DNA from: Thiosulfativibrio sp964387695
GTDB taxonomy: Bacteria; Pseudomonadota; Gammaproteobacteria; Thiomicrospirales; Thiomicrospiraceae
Assembly: GCA_964387695.1 (NCBI GenBank)
Contig: CAYLXI010000030.1
Location: 1-14,874 of the forward strand
DNA length: 14,874 nt
Reading direction: 5' to 3'
Part shown: one piece after another, positions 5,128-13,024 of the stretch
Layout: every line of letters starts with the position of its first letter
Numbering within the stretch: position 1 is the first letter of the stretch
Program-made: the position numbers and the translations under genes
Notes under the pieces: generated by a model
What the model saw: only the letters and a program-made list of their open reading frames with translations
What the model was told of the DNA's origin: nothing
Database searches by the model: none

Positions 5128-5553
5128 ATGAAAATTAAAAAAGGTTCTGAGGTCACTTTTCATTATGAACTAAGAGATGAAAAGGGTAAGGTGATTGATA
5201 CTACGTTTGGTGATGAACCTGTGCATTATATTCATGGTGAAGGGGATATTATTAGTGGTTTGGAAGAGTTGCTTGAAGGCGAAGAACCTGGGTTTGCGGC
5301 AAGAGTTACTATTGAAGCAGAAGATGGTTATGGAAAATCTCAAGACGATTTAATGGTTTATGCTGGTGTAGATAATTTTGATGATACTGTAGATTTAAAG
5401 GTTGGTGAAGTGGTAGAAACAGAAGATCCTGATGGGGATATTATTGAATTTAGAATCACTAAAATTGAAGGTGATAAAGTGTTTTTAGATGGCAATCATC
5501 CTTTAGCAGATAGAGTTTTAGATTATAAAGTAGAAGTTTTAGAAGTGGCATAA
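5128..5553 (+). CDS. SlyD-like FKBP-type peptidyl-prolyl isomerase
   Basis: Cytoplasmic PPIase/chaperone of 141 residues. The layout is that of SlyD: FKBP strands (KKGSEVTFHYELRDEKGKVIDTT), the HGEGDIISGLEELLEG helix region, an insert-in-flap chaperone domain at roughly 70-120, and a closing FKBP strand with DGNHPLADRVLDYKVEVLEV. The metal-binding His/Cys-rich tail of E. coli SlyD is absent, so nickel delivery to hydrogenase is not supported. HPLA is also shared by the related FkpB/SlpA, but the N-terminal half is closer to SlyD. The protein is very acidic. The start ATG 5128 has a strong, unusually G-rich binding site (AAGGGTGGGG) ending one base before it. It is divergent from dnaQ and converges on the persulfide dioxygenase with a 32-nt gap holding no clear hairpin. 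No convincing promoter hexamers were found in 5056-5127. Confidence 0.88.
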   Translation: MKIKKGSEVTFHYELRDEKGKVIDTTFGDEPVHYIHGEGDIISGLEELLEGEEPGFAARVTIEAEDGYGKSQDDLMVYAGVDNFDDTVDLKVGEVVETEDPDGDIIEFRITKIEGDKVFLDGNHPLADRVLDYKVEVLEVA

Positions 5554-5585
5554 TCTAGTATCTAACAAGATTAGCCAGTTTCTCC

Positions 5586-6278
5586 TTAAGTCTTTATGTT
5601 TCCACAAGACATATTTCCAGGTACAGCAATATCAATTCTTTTAGGATTTGGCAGGTTTAATGCGTCCATAATGATAGAGAAATCTTTATAAGACTTATTT
5701 TTACCAACGCGAAGATTAAATTGTTTTTCTTCACCAATGGTTGATTGAGTTAAGCCTTTATAGTCATGGGCTGGAAAAACTAGAGTTTCTTCTGGTAGAT
5801 TAAATAACTTTTCTGTTAAGGAGGCATACATGGTTTCATTACTCCCTAGTTGAAAATCTGTTCTACCGCAATCTCGTACCAATAAACTATCACCTGTAAA
5901 GGCAGCTCCGTCAACAATATAAGTTATGTCGTTGTTAGTATGACCGGGGGTGTGTAAAACACGGATGGTTTGTTGCCCTAGTTTAAATTTATTACCTTCT
6001 TCAGCTAAAATGTCGGCACATGCAGATTCGGAGTTTTTATGCACAACAATCTGTCCACCCAGTTTTTTTCTTATAGGACCCGCACCCGTTACATGATCAG
6101 CATGGATATGAGTTTCAAGTAGATATTTTACTTTTAATCCAAGTTCTTTAATATGTTGTACATCTCTATCAACTTGCTCTAGAACCGTGTCTATAATGGC
6201 AGCTTCTTTTGTATTTTCATCCCATAAAATATAAGTATAGGTCCAAGTGTCGTAATCAAACAATTGACGGATTTTCAT
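5586..6278 (-). CDS. Persulfide dioxygenase (ETHE1-like metallo-beta-lactamase fold)
   Basis: Cytoplasmic mononuclear-iron enzyme that oxidises glutathione persulfide to sulfite. 230 residues, about the length of bacterial ETHE1-type enzymes. The metallo-beta-lactamase signature THIHADH is at 56-62 (H57, H59, D61, H62), followed by PGHT (H113), TGDSLLVRDCGRTDFQLG (D130) and FPAHDY (H171). By analogy with ETHE1 the iron ligands are H57, H113 and D130. The CGRTDFQ block, and the closing NLPNPKRIDIAVPGNMSCG, are specific to persulfide dioxygenases and separate it from glyoxalase II. AAGGA lies about 9 nt upstream of the ATG. No rhodanese domain is fused, and no sulfide:quinone oxidoreductase or regulator is adjacent. 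Its 5' spacer, shared with hrpA, holds nested inverted repeats. It fits a sulfur-oxidising organism or simple sulfide detoxification. Confidence 0.9.
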   Translation of the reverse strand: MKIRQLFDYDTWTYTYILWDENTKEAAIIDTVLEQVDRDVQHIKELGLKVKYLLETHIHADHVTGAGPIRKKLGGQIVVHKNSESACADILAEEGNKFKLGQQTIRVLHTPGHTNNDITYIVDGAAFTGDSLLVRDCGRTDFQLGSNETMYASLTEKLFNLPEETLVFPAHDYKGLTQSTIGEEKQFNLRVGKNKSYKDFSIIMDALNLPNPKRIDIAVPGNMSCGNIKT

Positions 6279-6300
6279 AGTAAAATAGTTCCTTGTTTAA

Positions 6301-6350
6301 GACTAAAGCTTCTTGACCCTAAACAGGGTCTAGTATTTAATACTTTAGTC
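6301..6350. promoter_or_regulatory. Nested inverted repeats between divergent persulfide dioxygenase and hrpA
   Basis: GACTAAAG (6301-6308) and CTTTAGTC (6343-6350) are perfect inverted repeats. Inside them are GACCCT-AAAC-AGGGTC (6315-6330) and AGTAT-TTA-ATACT (6332-6344). The block lies 23 nt before the dioxygenase start and 44 nt before the hrpA start, where an operator or leader structure is expected. The GACCCT/AGGGTC element is the only G+C-rich palindrome in this AT-rich spacer. No known sulfur-responsive operator is recognised in it. Confidence 0.5.
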
Positions 6351-6394
6351 ATAATAAATTCATTATATATTTATTTAGGGTAGATTAAAAACTT

Positions 6395-9300
6395 TTGAAT
6401 ACTTTAGAAAATCTTAAAAAATCTTTTAACGCTAACATTTTGGCTGAATTAATAGCTAGATGCTTAATTAAAGATCGTTTTTATTTACAACGCCAGTCGG
6501 ATAAATTTAAATTTATCTCTAATTTGGCAGAAAATTCTGACTGGTTAAAGTTTTTGCAGCGCATATCTAATTCTATTGAACGGGTTGAGAAAAACCAAGC
6601 AAGTCTTCCATGCAATATTGCTTATGATGATAACCTGCCTGTTGCCAAGCGAAGAGCCGAGTTATTTAAATTAATTAAGCAACATCAGGTCATTATTATT
6701 GCGGGTGAAACTGGCTCTGGCAAAACGACACAGCTTCCTAAAATATGTTTAGAAGCCGGAAGAGGAGTGTTTGGTAGAATTGCCTGTACCCAGCCAAGGC
6801 GAATAGCTGCCAGAAGTGTGGCAGAAAGAATTTCTGAAGAGTTAGGCTCTAAGCTGGGTGAAATGGTTGGTTATCAGGTAAGATTTCATGACCAGGTGCA
6901 TCAACAAAGTTTAATTAAGGTGATGACCGATGGTATTTTGTTAGCTGAGATTCAAAATGATCGTTTTTTAACCCAATATGACACAATTATTATTGATGAA
7001 GCTCATGAGCGAAGTATTAATATTGATTTTTTGTTAGGAATTCTTAAAAAACTTTTATTAAAACGCCCAGATTTAAAAGTCATTATTACTTCAGCCACCA
7101 TAGATACTCAGCGTTTTGCAGAACATTTTGGTGATGCTACTCCCGTGATAGAAGTGTCTGGTAGAACTTTTCCTGTAGAAACTCGTTATCGCCCTTTAAA
7201 TAAATTTGAAGATGATGCAGGTAATGTATTTGAACAAGACATTCCAACAGGAATCATTCATGCCTTAGATGAGCTAGAAAAAGAAGATCCTTTTGGTGAT
7301 GTTTTAGTGTTTCAAATTGGTGAAAGAGATATAAAAGAAACCGCAGAAGCATTAAAAAAGCATAAATTTAAAAACAGCGACATTGTACCTTTATATGCTC
7401 GTTTAAGTATAGTGGAGCAAAATAAAGTTTTTAAAACTTCACAAAAACGCCGTATTATCTTATCTACCAATGTGGCAGAAACCTCATTAACCGTTCCGGG
7501 TATTAAGTTTGTTATTGACCCAGGTTTAAGCAGAATGAGTCGTTATTCGGTGCGTTCAAAAGTACAACGATTACCCGTAGAAAAAATATCTAAAGCCTCG
7601 GCTAATCAAAGAAAAGGTCGTTGTGGTCGGGTGAGCAATGGTATTTGTATTAGATTGTATGATGAAGAAGATTTTAATTCTCGTCCAGATTTTACGCCAC
7701 CAGAAATTCATCGAACTTCTTTAGCTTCTGTTATTTTGCAAATGGCTCAACTTAGGTTAGGAGAAGTTAAGTCTTTTCCGTTTATTGAACCACCAGAAGA
7801 TAGAGCAATTAATGATGGTTTTAGGCAACTACAAGAGATAGGGGCTTTAAATGAAAAACGCCAGCTTACGCCTTCAGGAAGAAATTTAGCTAAATTACCA
7901 TTAGAACCACGCATTGCTAAAATGGTAATTGAAGGGCAAAAAAACGGTGTGTTAGCCGAGATACTGGTTATCGCTTCAGCCCTAAGCATTCAAGACCCAC
8001 GAGAGGTTAATGAGTCGAACCGCCAACAGGCAAAACAAGCCCATAAGATCTTTGAAGATAGTCGTTCTGATTTTTTATTTTTTCTTAATCTTTGGCGTTT
8101 TTATGAAGATAAACGCCGTCATTTATCACAAAATAAATTAAGAAAACTCTGTAAAACTAATTTGTTGTCTTATATTAGAATGAAAGAATGGCATGATTTA
8201 TATGTGCAATTAGAGTCTAGTTTAAAGGGAACAGGGCATAAAGTGCCATCGTTGCATCTATATGAAGAAGTGACAGAAAACGGCTTGGTGGCAGAAAAAC
8301 TCTCTGAACTGCATAGTTTAGGGGTGCATCGTTCTCTAATGGCGGGGCTATTAGGTAATATTGCTCTGCGTGACGAAAAAAATTATTTAGGTGCTAGAAG
8401 TACCAAGTTATTTATTCACCCTGCATCTGCATTATTTAAAGTTAAGCCCAAGTGGTTACTTTCTGCAGAGCTAGTAGAAACCACTAAGCTTTATGCCAGA
8501 AACAATGCGGCAATTGATGTGCGCTGGGTAGAGAGCATGGCACAGCACCTAATTAAGCATTCTTATTGTGATCCGCATTGGCAAAAAAAATCAGGACAGG
8601 TAGGGGCTTATGAATCTATCACCTTATATGGATTGCCTATTGTGAGTCGTAGGCGTTGCAATTATGGACCTATAAACCCTAAAGAATCGCGTAAAATATT
8701 TATTCAAGATGGACTGGTAAGAGGGGATCTTAATAGCCGTGTTGCCTTCTTTTTGCACAATAAGAACTTGATTCAACAAATTGAAACCATAGAAAACAAA
8801 CTGCGTCGTCCTGATTATATGGTGGACGATTCTGCCTTGTATGATTTTTATGATGCAAAAATACCAACACATATTTATAGCCAGCCAGCATTTGATAAAT
8901 GGGCAAAAAAAACCGCTGAAAAAACATTGCAAGAATGTTTTTTAACCGAAGAGTTTTTATTAAAACAAACCATAGGCGATGGCGTATTACATGATTTTCC
9001 TGACCAATTTAAATTGGCTAATAGCTTACCTTTAAAAATAGATTACCAGTTTGAACCAGGAAAGACAACCGATGGCTTAGTGTTTCATATCCCCTTATCT
9101 GCTCTTAATCTGGTTAAAGAAGCAGATTTTGAATGGCTCACCCCAGGGTTTTTAAAAGAAAAGGTGGTTTGCTATATAAAATCTTTACCTAAGAGTTTAC
9201 GAAAACAATTTATTCCTGCACCACAATATGCCGAGTTGGTTCTACAAGAAATGTCTATAGACAAGGTTCATGAAAAAGGTGGCTTTCATAATCAATTAAT

Positions 9301-10366
9301 TTGGGCATTAAACCGCCGAGGACAACAAAGAGTGTCCATAGCTGATTTTGAAGAAGTAAAACTGCCAACCCACTTACAACCTTTTTATATATTAGAAGAT
9401 GAAAAAGGTAAGTTTTTGGCACAAGAAACGGCTCTAGGAAATCTAAAAGAAGACTATAAGCACTTATTAGAAAATAAAATTCATCAGCATCAAGCAAAAC
9501 GCCAACCAGAAAAAGTGATTAATAACTGGACATTTGGGGACTTACCTTCACAAAAAATCATTAAAAATCAAGGGGCAGAAATGCAGGTTTATCCTGCTTT
9601 ACAGCTTAAAAACAATCAAATTGTCTTGGGTTTAATTGCCGATGAAAATCAAGCTAAGCATTTGCATGGTGTTGCAGTTTTAGCCTTATTATGTCGCCAT
9701 TTAATGGATAAAGAAAAGTATTTGCAGAAAAAATTGCCCCTACAAAAAGCTTGTTTATGCTATGCCCCTTATGGCACTTGCAAAGACTTAACTCAGCAAG
9801 TTATTGAGCGAGCATTAAAATATTTAGTGCCTGAACCAGATAAAATAAAACAGCAAAAACAATTTGAAGCAACTTTAGAAAAACTAAGGACACATTGGAT
9901 AAATAAAGCCCAGGATATTGCCAAGCAAGTAAGTTTAATTTTAATAGCACATCAAAAAATAGCTAAAAAAATTAAAGGCAATCTTAACCCGCGTTGGTTA
10001 GCTTCAATAGCAGATTTAAGGCTTCAATTAGATCATCTTATCAGCAAAAATTTTGTACAAGATACACCAGAAGAGTGGTTTAAACAATTGCCACGATACT
10101 TGCAAGCTATGGAAAAACGCTTAGAAAAGATAGATGTAGATCCCAGTAAAGACCAAATATTTATTAGACAGATACAGCCTTTATTGAATCAATATGAAGT
10201 TTTAGCCAAAGATGCAACCAGTATTAGTTTACCCGTGAATTTACCAGGCCTGGTAAAAATAAGATGGTTAATTGAAGAGTTAAGGATATCACTGTTTGCC
10301 CAACCCATGAAGACCCTGCAACCCGTGTCAATTAAAAGACTAGAGAAGATGCTGAAAGAACTGTAA
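6395..10366 (+). CDS. hrpA: ATP-dependent DEAH-box RNA helicase HrpA
   Basis: 1323 residues, close to the E. coli length (about 1300). Helicase motifs: GETGSGKTT (Walker A, 104-112), TQPRR (132-136), DEAH (201-204), SAT (233-235), STNVAETSLTVPGIK (357-371) and QRKGRCGRV (405-413). After the two RecA-like domains come the helicase-associated and OB-fold regions, then the long C-terminal HrpA-specific region (DUF3418), ending RWLIEELRISLFAQ as in other HrpA proteins. HrpA acts on mRNA in the cytoplasm; E. coli HrpA has been linked to mRNA processing and, more recently, to resolving stalled ribosomes. The start is TTG at 6395, with only a weak AGGGT about 12-15 nt upstream; the next 60 residues still align with E. 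coli HrpA, supporting it. It is divergent from the dioxygenase. Near its 3' end it carries a 25-bp palindrome-centred repeat shared with pgeF. Confidence 0.96.
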   Translation: MNTLENLKKSFNANILAELIARCLIKDRFYLQRQSDKFKFISNLAENSDWLKFLQRISNSIERVEKNQASLPCNIAYDDNLPVAKRRAELFKLIKQHQVIIIAGETGSGKTTQLPKICLEAGRGVFGRIACTQPRRIAARSVAERISEELGSKLGEMVGYQVRFHDQVHQQSLIKVMTDGILLAEIQNDRFLTQYDTIIIDEAHERSINIDFLLGILKKLLLKRPDLKVIITSATIDTQRFAEHFGDATPVIEVSGRTFPVETRYRPLNKFEDDAGNVFEQDIPTGIIHALDELEKEDPFGDVLVFQIGERDIKETAEALKKHKFKNSDIVPLYARLSIVEQNKVFKTSQKRRIILSTNVAETSLTVPGIKFVIDPGLSRMSRYSVRSKVQRLPVEKISKASANQRKGRCGRVSNGICIRLYDEEDFNSRPDFTPPEIHRTSLASVILQMAQLRLGEVKSFPFIEPPEDRAINDGFRQLQEIGALNEKRQLTPSGRNLAKLPLEPRIAKMVIEGQKNGVLAEILVIASALSIQDPREVNESNRQQAKQAHKIFEDSRSDFLFFLNLWRFYEDKRRHLSQNKLRKLCKTNLLSYIRMKEWHDLYVQLESSLKGTGHKVPSLHLYEEVTENGLVAEKLSELHSLGVHRSLMAGLLGNIALRDEKNYLGARSTKLFIHPASALFKVKPKWLLSAELVETTKLYARNNAAIDVRWVESMAQHLIKHSYCDPHWQKKSGQVGAYESITLYGLPIVSRRRCNYGPINPKESRKIFIQDGLVRGDLNSRVAFFLHNKNLIQQIETIENKLRRPDYMVDDSALYDFYDAKIPTHIYSQPAFDKWAKKTAEKTLQECFLTEEFLLKQTIGDGVLHDFPDQFKLANSLPLKIDYQFEPGKTTDGLVFHIPLSALNLVKEADFEWLTPGFLKEKVVCYIKSLPKSLRKQFIPAPQYAELVLQEMSIDKVHEKGGFHNQLIWALNRRGQQRVSIADFEEVKLPTHLQPFYILEDEKGKFLAQETALGNLKEDYKHLLENKIHQHQAKRQPEKVINNWTFGDLPSQKIIKNQGAEMQVYPALQLKNNQIVLGLIADENQAKHLHGVAVLALLCRHLMDKEKYLQKKLPLQKACLCYAPYGTCKDLTQQVIERALKYLVPEPDKIKQQKQFEATLEKLRTHWINKAQDIAKQVSLILIAHQKIAKKIKGNLNPRWLASIADLRLQLDHLISKNFVQDTPEEWFKQLPRYLQAMEKRLEKIDVDPSKDQIFIRQIQPLLNQYEVLAKDATSISLPVNLPGLVKIRWLIEELRISLFAQPMKTLQPVSIKRLEKMLKEL
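10238..10262 (+). repeat. 25-bp repeat copy A (palindrome TTACCAGGCCTGGTAA) inside hrpA
   Basis: These 25 bases are identical to 12841-12865 in pgeF; bases beyond both ends differ. The core (10241-10256) is a perfect 16-bp palindrome. The reading frame is the same in both genes and gives Asn-Leu-Pro-Gly-Leu-Val-Lys-Ile. Confidence 0.95.
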
Positions 10367-10387
10367 TCACGGCCTAGGAATTTGGGT

Positions 10388-11116
10388 TTACTGGGTATTT
10401 AAGTCAATAACCTTTTGAGCATCTATAGCACCTTGAGTCATGCCTAATCTTTCATAGCTTTTTTGTATGAGCTTTAAAGCTTGTAAATTAACCATAGAGC
10501 GGGGATAGCGTGTTAGGACCATTCTTCCGCGATTAACGGCAGCAAGATAGGCTCCTCGTTCAAAGTAGTATTCAGCAACTTGAAACTCATGCCTAGCCAT
10601 GCGGTTATGTAAGACGATTAAACGCTCCCTAGATACTTCATCATAAACACTGTCGGGAAACTTAACCGTAATGGTTTTATAAGCATTGTAAGCATCTTGC
10701 GTGGAAGACATATCCCGACGAGCAGGGTCAGTTAACCAACTGTCTAACCAGCTTCTATTGATAGAGTCAGCAGATAAGGCCTTTAAGTAATAGGCATAGG
10801 CAAGAGCTTGGTGCCTTGGAAAAAGCCTGATAAACTCCTCTAATTTCATTATCGCGGATTCAGGCTCTCCAAAACGATAATAAGAGTAAGCTAAGTCCAG
10901 GTAAGCTTGTTCGGCATGTTCACCATAAGGAAAATGAGCTTTCAGTTTTTCATAGTAAGAAATAGCACTTTCCCAGCGTTGGTCATCAAAGGCATTTCTG
11001 GCTTGTTCATAAAATTCTTGAGCTGTCATTTCCGACTCATCTTTTTCAATAAGAGAGGAGCAGCCTTGAAGCATAAAAAGAGAGATAAATATAATGTATA
11101 AAAGAGTTTTGTTCAT
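10388..11116 (-). CDS. bamD: Outer-membrane assembly lipoprotein BamD
   Basis: BamD is the essential lipoprotein partner of BamA in the BAM complex, anchored in the inner leaflet of the outer membrane and folding beta-barrel proteins. 242 residues from ATG 11116 (E. coli 245). A lipoprotein signal (MNKTLLYIIFISLFMLQGC) places the lipidated Cys at 19, followed by Ser-Ser, which permits outer-membrane sorting. The mature part is tetratricopeptide-like helices from about 31 to 240, with FYEQARNAFDDQRWESAISYYEKL, SYYRFGEPESAI, the BamD block DSWLTDPARRD and VAEYYFERGAYLAA. An upstream in-frame start at 11221 is rejected: it puts 35 foreign residues before the signal peptide and overlaps rluD. The ribosome binding site is weak. 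It is divergent from rluD, the conserved gammaproteobacterial arrangement. Confidence 0.95.
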   Translation of the reverse strand: MNKTLLYIIFISLFMLQGCSSLIEKDESEMTAQEFYEQARNAFDDQRWESAISYYEKLKAHFPYGEHAEQAYLDLAYSYYRFGEPESAIMKLEEFIRLFPRHQALAYAYYLKALSADSINRSWLDSWLTDPARRDMSSTQDAYNAYKTITVKFPDSVYDEVSRERLIVLHNRMARHEFQVAEYYFERGAYLAAVNRGRMVLTRYPRSMVNLQALKLIQKSYERLGMTQGAIDAQKVIDLNTQ

Positions 11117-11150
11117 TTTTTTCTGTAAAATAGGAGCGAATAGAAACAAA

Positions 11151-11159
11151 ATCATATCA
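11151..11159 (-). promoter_or_regulatory. Extended -10 promoter candidate for bamD
   Basis: The minus strand reads TGATATGAT, an extended -10 (TGn) with TATGAT (five of six). It resembles the TGATATAAT before the diguanylate cyclase. No -35 is visible. The predicted leader is about 28 nt. Confidence 0.35.
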
Positions 11160-11183
11160 TAAATTTTATAAGAAGAGATTATT

Positions 11184-12230
11184 TTGAGTAAGCAAGAACT
11201 GACGGCTAAAGTTTCAACCACTAAAATGGGGCAGCGTTTAGACTCTGTCGTAGCAGAACTTTTTCCAGAATATTCTAGAAATAGAATTCAAGATTGGATT
11301 AAAACAGGTAATCTTACCTTGAATGGAAAGGTAGCAAATAAAGCAAGTTTTAAAGTTTTTGGGGGTGAGAATGTCGTGCTTCAAGCAGAACTTGAAAATG
11401 AAGTTTTTCATCAAGCAGAAAATTTAGCATTGAATATTGTTTATGAAGACAACGATATCTTGGTTATTGATAAGCCAGTAGGTTTGGTGGTTCACCCTGG
11501 AGCAGGCAATCCAGATGGAACTTTGTTGAATGCTTTATTGTTTCATTATCCTGATATTAAAGAAGTGCCTAGGGCAGGGATTGTTCATCGTTTAGATAAA
11601 GATACCTCTGGTTTAATGGTCGTTGCCAAAACCGTACCTGCACAAACTCACTTGGTTGACCAGTTGCAACGCCATGAAGTTGGGAGGATTTATGATGCCG
11701 TCGTTGTGGGTAAAATGATTTCAGGAGGACAAGTAGATAAACCCATTGGTCGTCATCCTCGTGATCGTAAAAAAATGGCCGTCTTAGCAGTGGGTGGTAA
11801 AAGAGCCGTTTCTAAATACCGCGTACTAGAAAGGTTTAGAGAACATTCTTTGGTTAGGGTTGAACTGGAAACGGGTCGTACTCATCAGATTAGAGTACAC
11901 ATGGCAGCCATTAACTTTCCTTTGGTTGGGGACCCTGTTTATGGAAGTCGTTTTCGTATACCCAAAAAAATGGATCAAGATTCCATCAATTTTTTAAGAA
12001 CCTTTAAACGCCAAGCACTACACGCAGGGAGATTAACTTTAATCCACCCAAGTACAGGCAAAGAAATGTCATGGCGTACACCCATGCCTGATGATATGTT
12101 TACTCTCTTAGATGTACTAAGAGAAGACATGGAATCAGTCTTTGATAACGAAAGATACGAAGAGTTTGGTGAACTTGATGATGGTGTTGAATGGGCATGG
12201 GTAACAGATGCTGATATCCCAAAGGATTAG
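11184..12230 (+). CDS. rluD: 23S rRNA pseudouridine synthase RluD
   Basis: Makes pseudouridines 1911, 1915 and 1917 in helix 69 of 23S rRNA (family knowledge from E. coli). 348 residues: an N-terminal S4 RNA-binding domain (about 15-75, with GQRLDSVVAELFPEYSRNRIQDWI), then the RsuA/RluA catalytic domain. The catalytic motif is HRLDKDTSG (135-143) with nucleophile D138; LVVHPGAGNPDGTLLNALL, LETGRTHQIRVHMA and HPLVGDPVYG-type blocks follow the family order. The start is TTG at 11184; the next ATG (11226) would cut into the S4 domain, and E. coli RluD has a similar N-terminal lead-in. The C-terminus carries an acidic extension (about 320-348) longer than in E. coli. It is divergent from bamD and followed 10 nt later by pgeF, probably in one operon with dgt. 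Confidence 0.96.
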   Translation: MSKQELTAKVSTTKMGQRLDSVVAELFPEYSRNRIQDWIKTGNLTLNGKVANKASFKVFGGENVVLQAELENEVFHQAENLALNIVYEDNDILVIDKPVGLVVHPGAGNPDGTLLNALLFHYPDIKEVPRAGIVHRLDKDTSGLMVVAKTVPAQTHLVDQLQRHEVGRIYDAVVVGKMISGGQVDKPIGRHPRDRKKMAVLAVGGKRAVSKYRVLERFREHSLVRVELETGRTHQIRVHMAAINFPLVGDPVYGSRFRIPKKMDQDSINFLRTFKRQALHAGRLTLIHPSTGKEMSWRTPMPDDMFTLLDVLREDMESVFDNERYEEFGELDDGVEWAWVTDADIPKD

Positions 12231-12240
12231 TTTTTAATAT

Positions 12241-12999
12241 ATGATACTAAATTTTATTAAGCCAGATTGGCCAGCCCCTAAAAATATAAAAGCCTATAGT
12301 TCAACTCGTTTAGGAGGTATTAGTAAACCACCTTATGAAGGTTTTAACTTGGCTTTGCATGTTGAAGATGACTCTGAACAAGTGTTAAAAAATCGCTATT
12401 TATTAGCTTCAAAATTAAGTTTACCTTCATTACCCTTTTGGTTAAACCAACAGCACACCACAGACTGTTTGTATTTTTGCGAAGAAAACAAAGGAAATAT
12501 TCCTGTAGCAGATGCCAGTTGGACAGACCAACCTAATTTGGTGAGTATCGTCATGACCGCGGATTGTCTACCTTTGTTGGTCACCAATAAAAAAGGCTCA
12601 TTGGTCAGTGCAATACATGCAGGCTGGAAAGGATTAGCTGACGGTGTTGTTGAAAAATCGATTAAACTTTTGCCAGAAAAACCTGAAAACCTGCTGGTCT
12701 GGATAGGTCCTGCAATCACACAAAATCACTTTGAAGTAGGGCAAGAAGTATTTAATGTTTTTGTATCTAAGAGCCAAGATTTTAAAAGTTGTTTTAAAGA
12801 AAATGAAAATAAAGCGTCTTTAAGCAAAAAATATTGGGCAAATTTACCAGGCCTGGTAAAAATAACTTTAAACCAATTAGGGATTAAAGCCATATATCAC
12901 CACAATGCTTGTACCTTTGAAAATGAAAACTTATTTTATTCTTACCGTCGTGAAGGCATAACGGGGCGAATGGCAAGTTTTATTTGGTTTGAAAACTGA
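12241..12999 (+). CDS. pgeF: Peptidoglycan editing factor PgeF (YfiH / multicopper-like laccase family)
   Basis: 252 residues, close to E. coli YfiH. The family was called polyphenol oxidase/purine nucleoside phosphorylase; in E. coli PgeF keeps L-Ser out of peptidoglycan stem peptides. Metal-site residues are visible: H72 (LNQQHTTDC), C109 (TADCLPLL) and H126 (AIHAGWKGLADGVVEKS). The C-terminus has the conserved CTFENENLFYSYRREGITGRMASFIW. AAAGGA at 12221-12226, overlapping the end of rluD, is about 14 nt from the ATG, so translation is probably coupled to rluD. The rluD-pgeF pair is conserved in Gammaproteobacteria. Near the 3' end lies copy B of the 25-bp palindromic repeat, encoding NLPGLVKI between KYWA and TLNQLG. 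Confidence 0.94.
   Translation: MILNFIKPDWPAPKNIKAYSSTRLGGISKPPYEGFNLALHVEDDSEQVLKNRYLLASKLSLPSLPFWLNQQHTTDCLYFCEENKGNIPVADASWTDQPNLVSIVMTADCLPLLVTNKKGSLVSAIHAGWKGLADGVVEKSIKLLPEKPENLLVWIGPAITQNHFEVGQEVFNVFVSKSQDFKSCFKENENKASLSKKYWANLPGLVKITLNQLGIKAIYHHNACTFENENLFYSYRREGITGRMASFIWFEN
12841..12865 (+). repeat. 25-bp repeat copy B (palindrome TTACCAGGCCTGGTAA) inside pgeF
   Basis: Identical to 10238-10262 in hrpA, same strand and same reading frame (NLPGLVKI). The 16-bp palindrome is 12844-12859. No third copy was seen in the window. Confidence 0.95.
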
Positions 13000-13024
13000 T
13001 GGCTTGAAGACTGAGAGAGTGGAC

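Noticed and set aside
8624..8932. Two minus-strand open frames inside hrpA
   Set aside because: Both are antisense to a strongly conserved helicase; no coding signals of their own.
2167..10387. 12-bp word AGGAATTTGGGT shared by 2167-2178 and 10376-10387, both soon after stop codons
   Set aside because: A few 12-base matches are expected by chance in a 15-kb AT-rich window, and no palindrome or wider similarity supports it.
11117..11221. N-terminal extension of bamD from an upstream ATG
   Set aside because: It would bury the lipoprotein signal peptide inside the protein and overlap rluD on the other strand.
11383..11420. Local direct repeat TCAAGCAGAA in rluD
   Set aside because: Short repeat encoding similar residues in a charged linker; ordinary for coding DNA.
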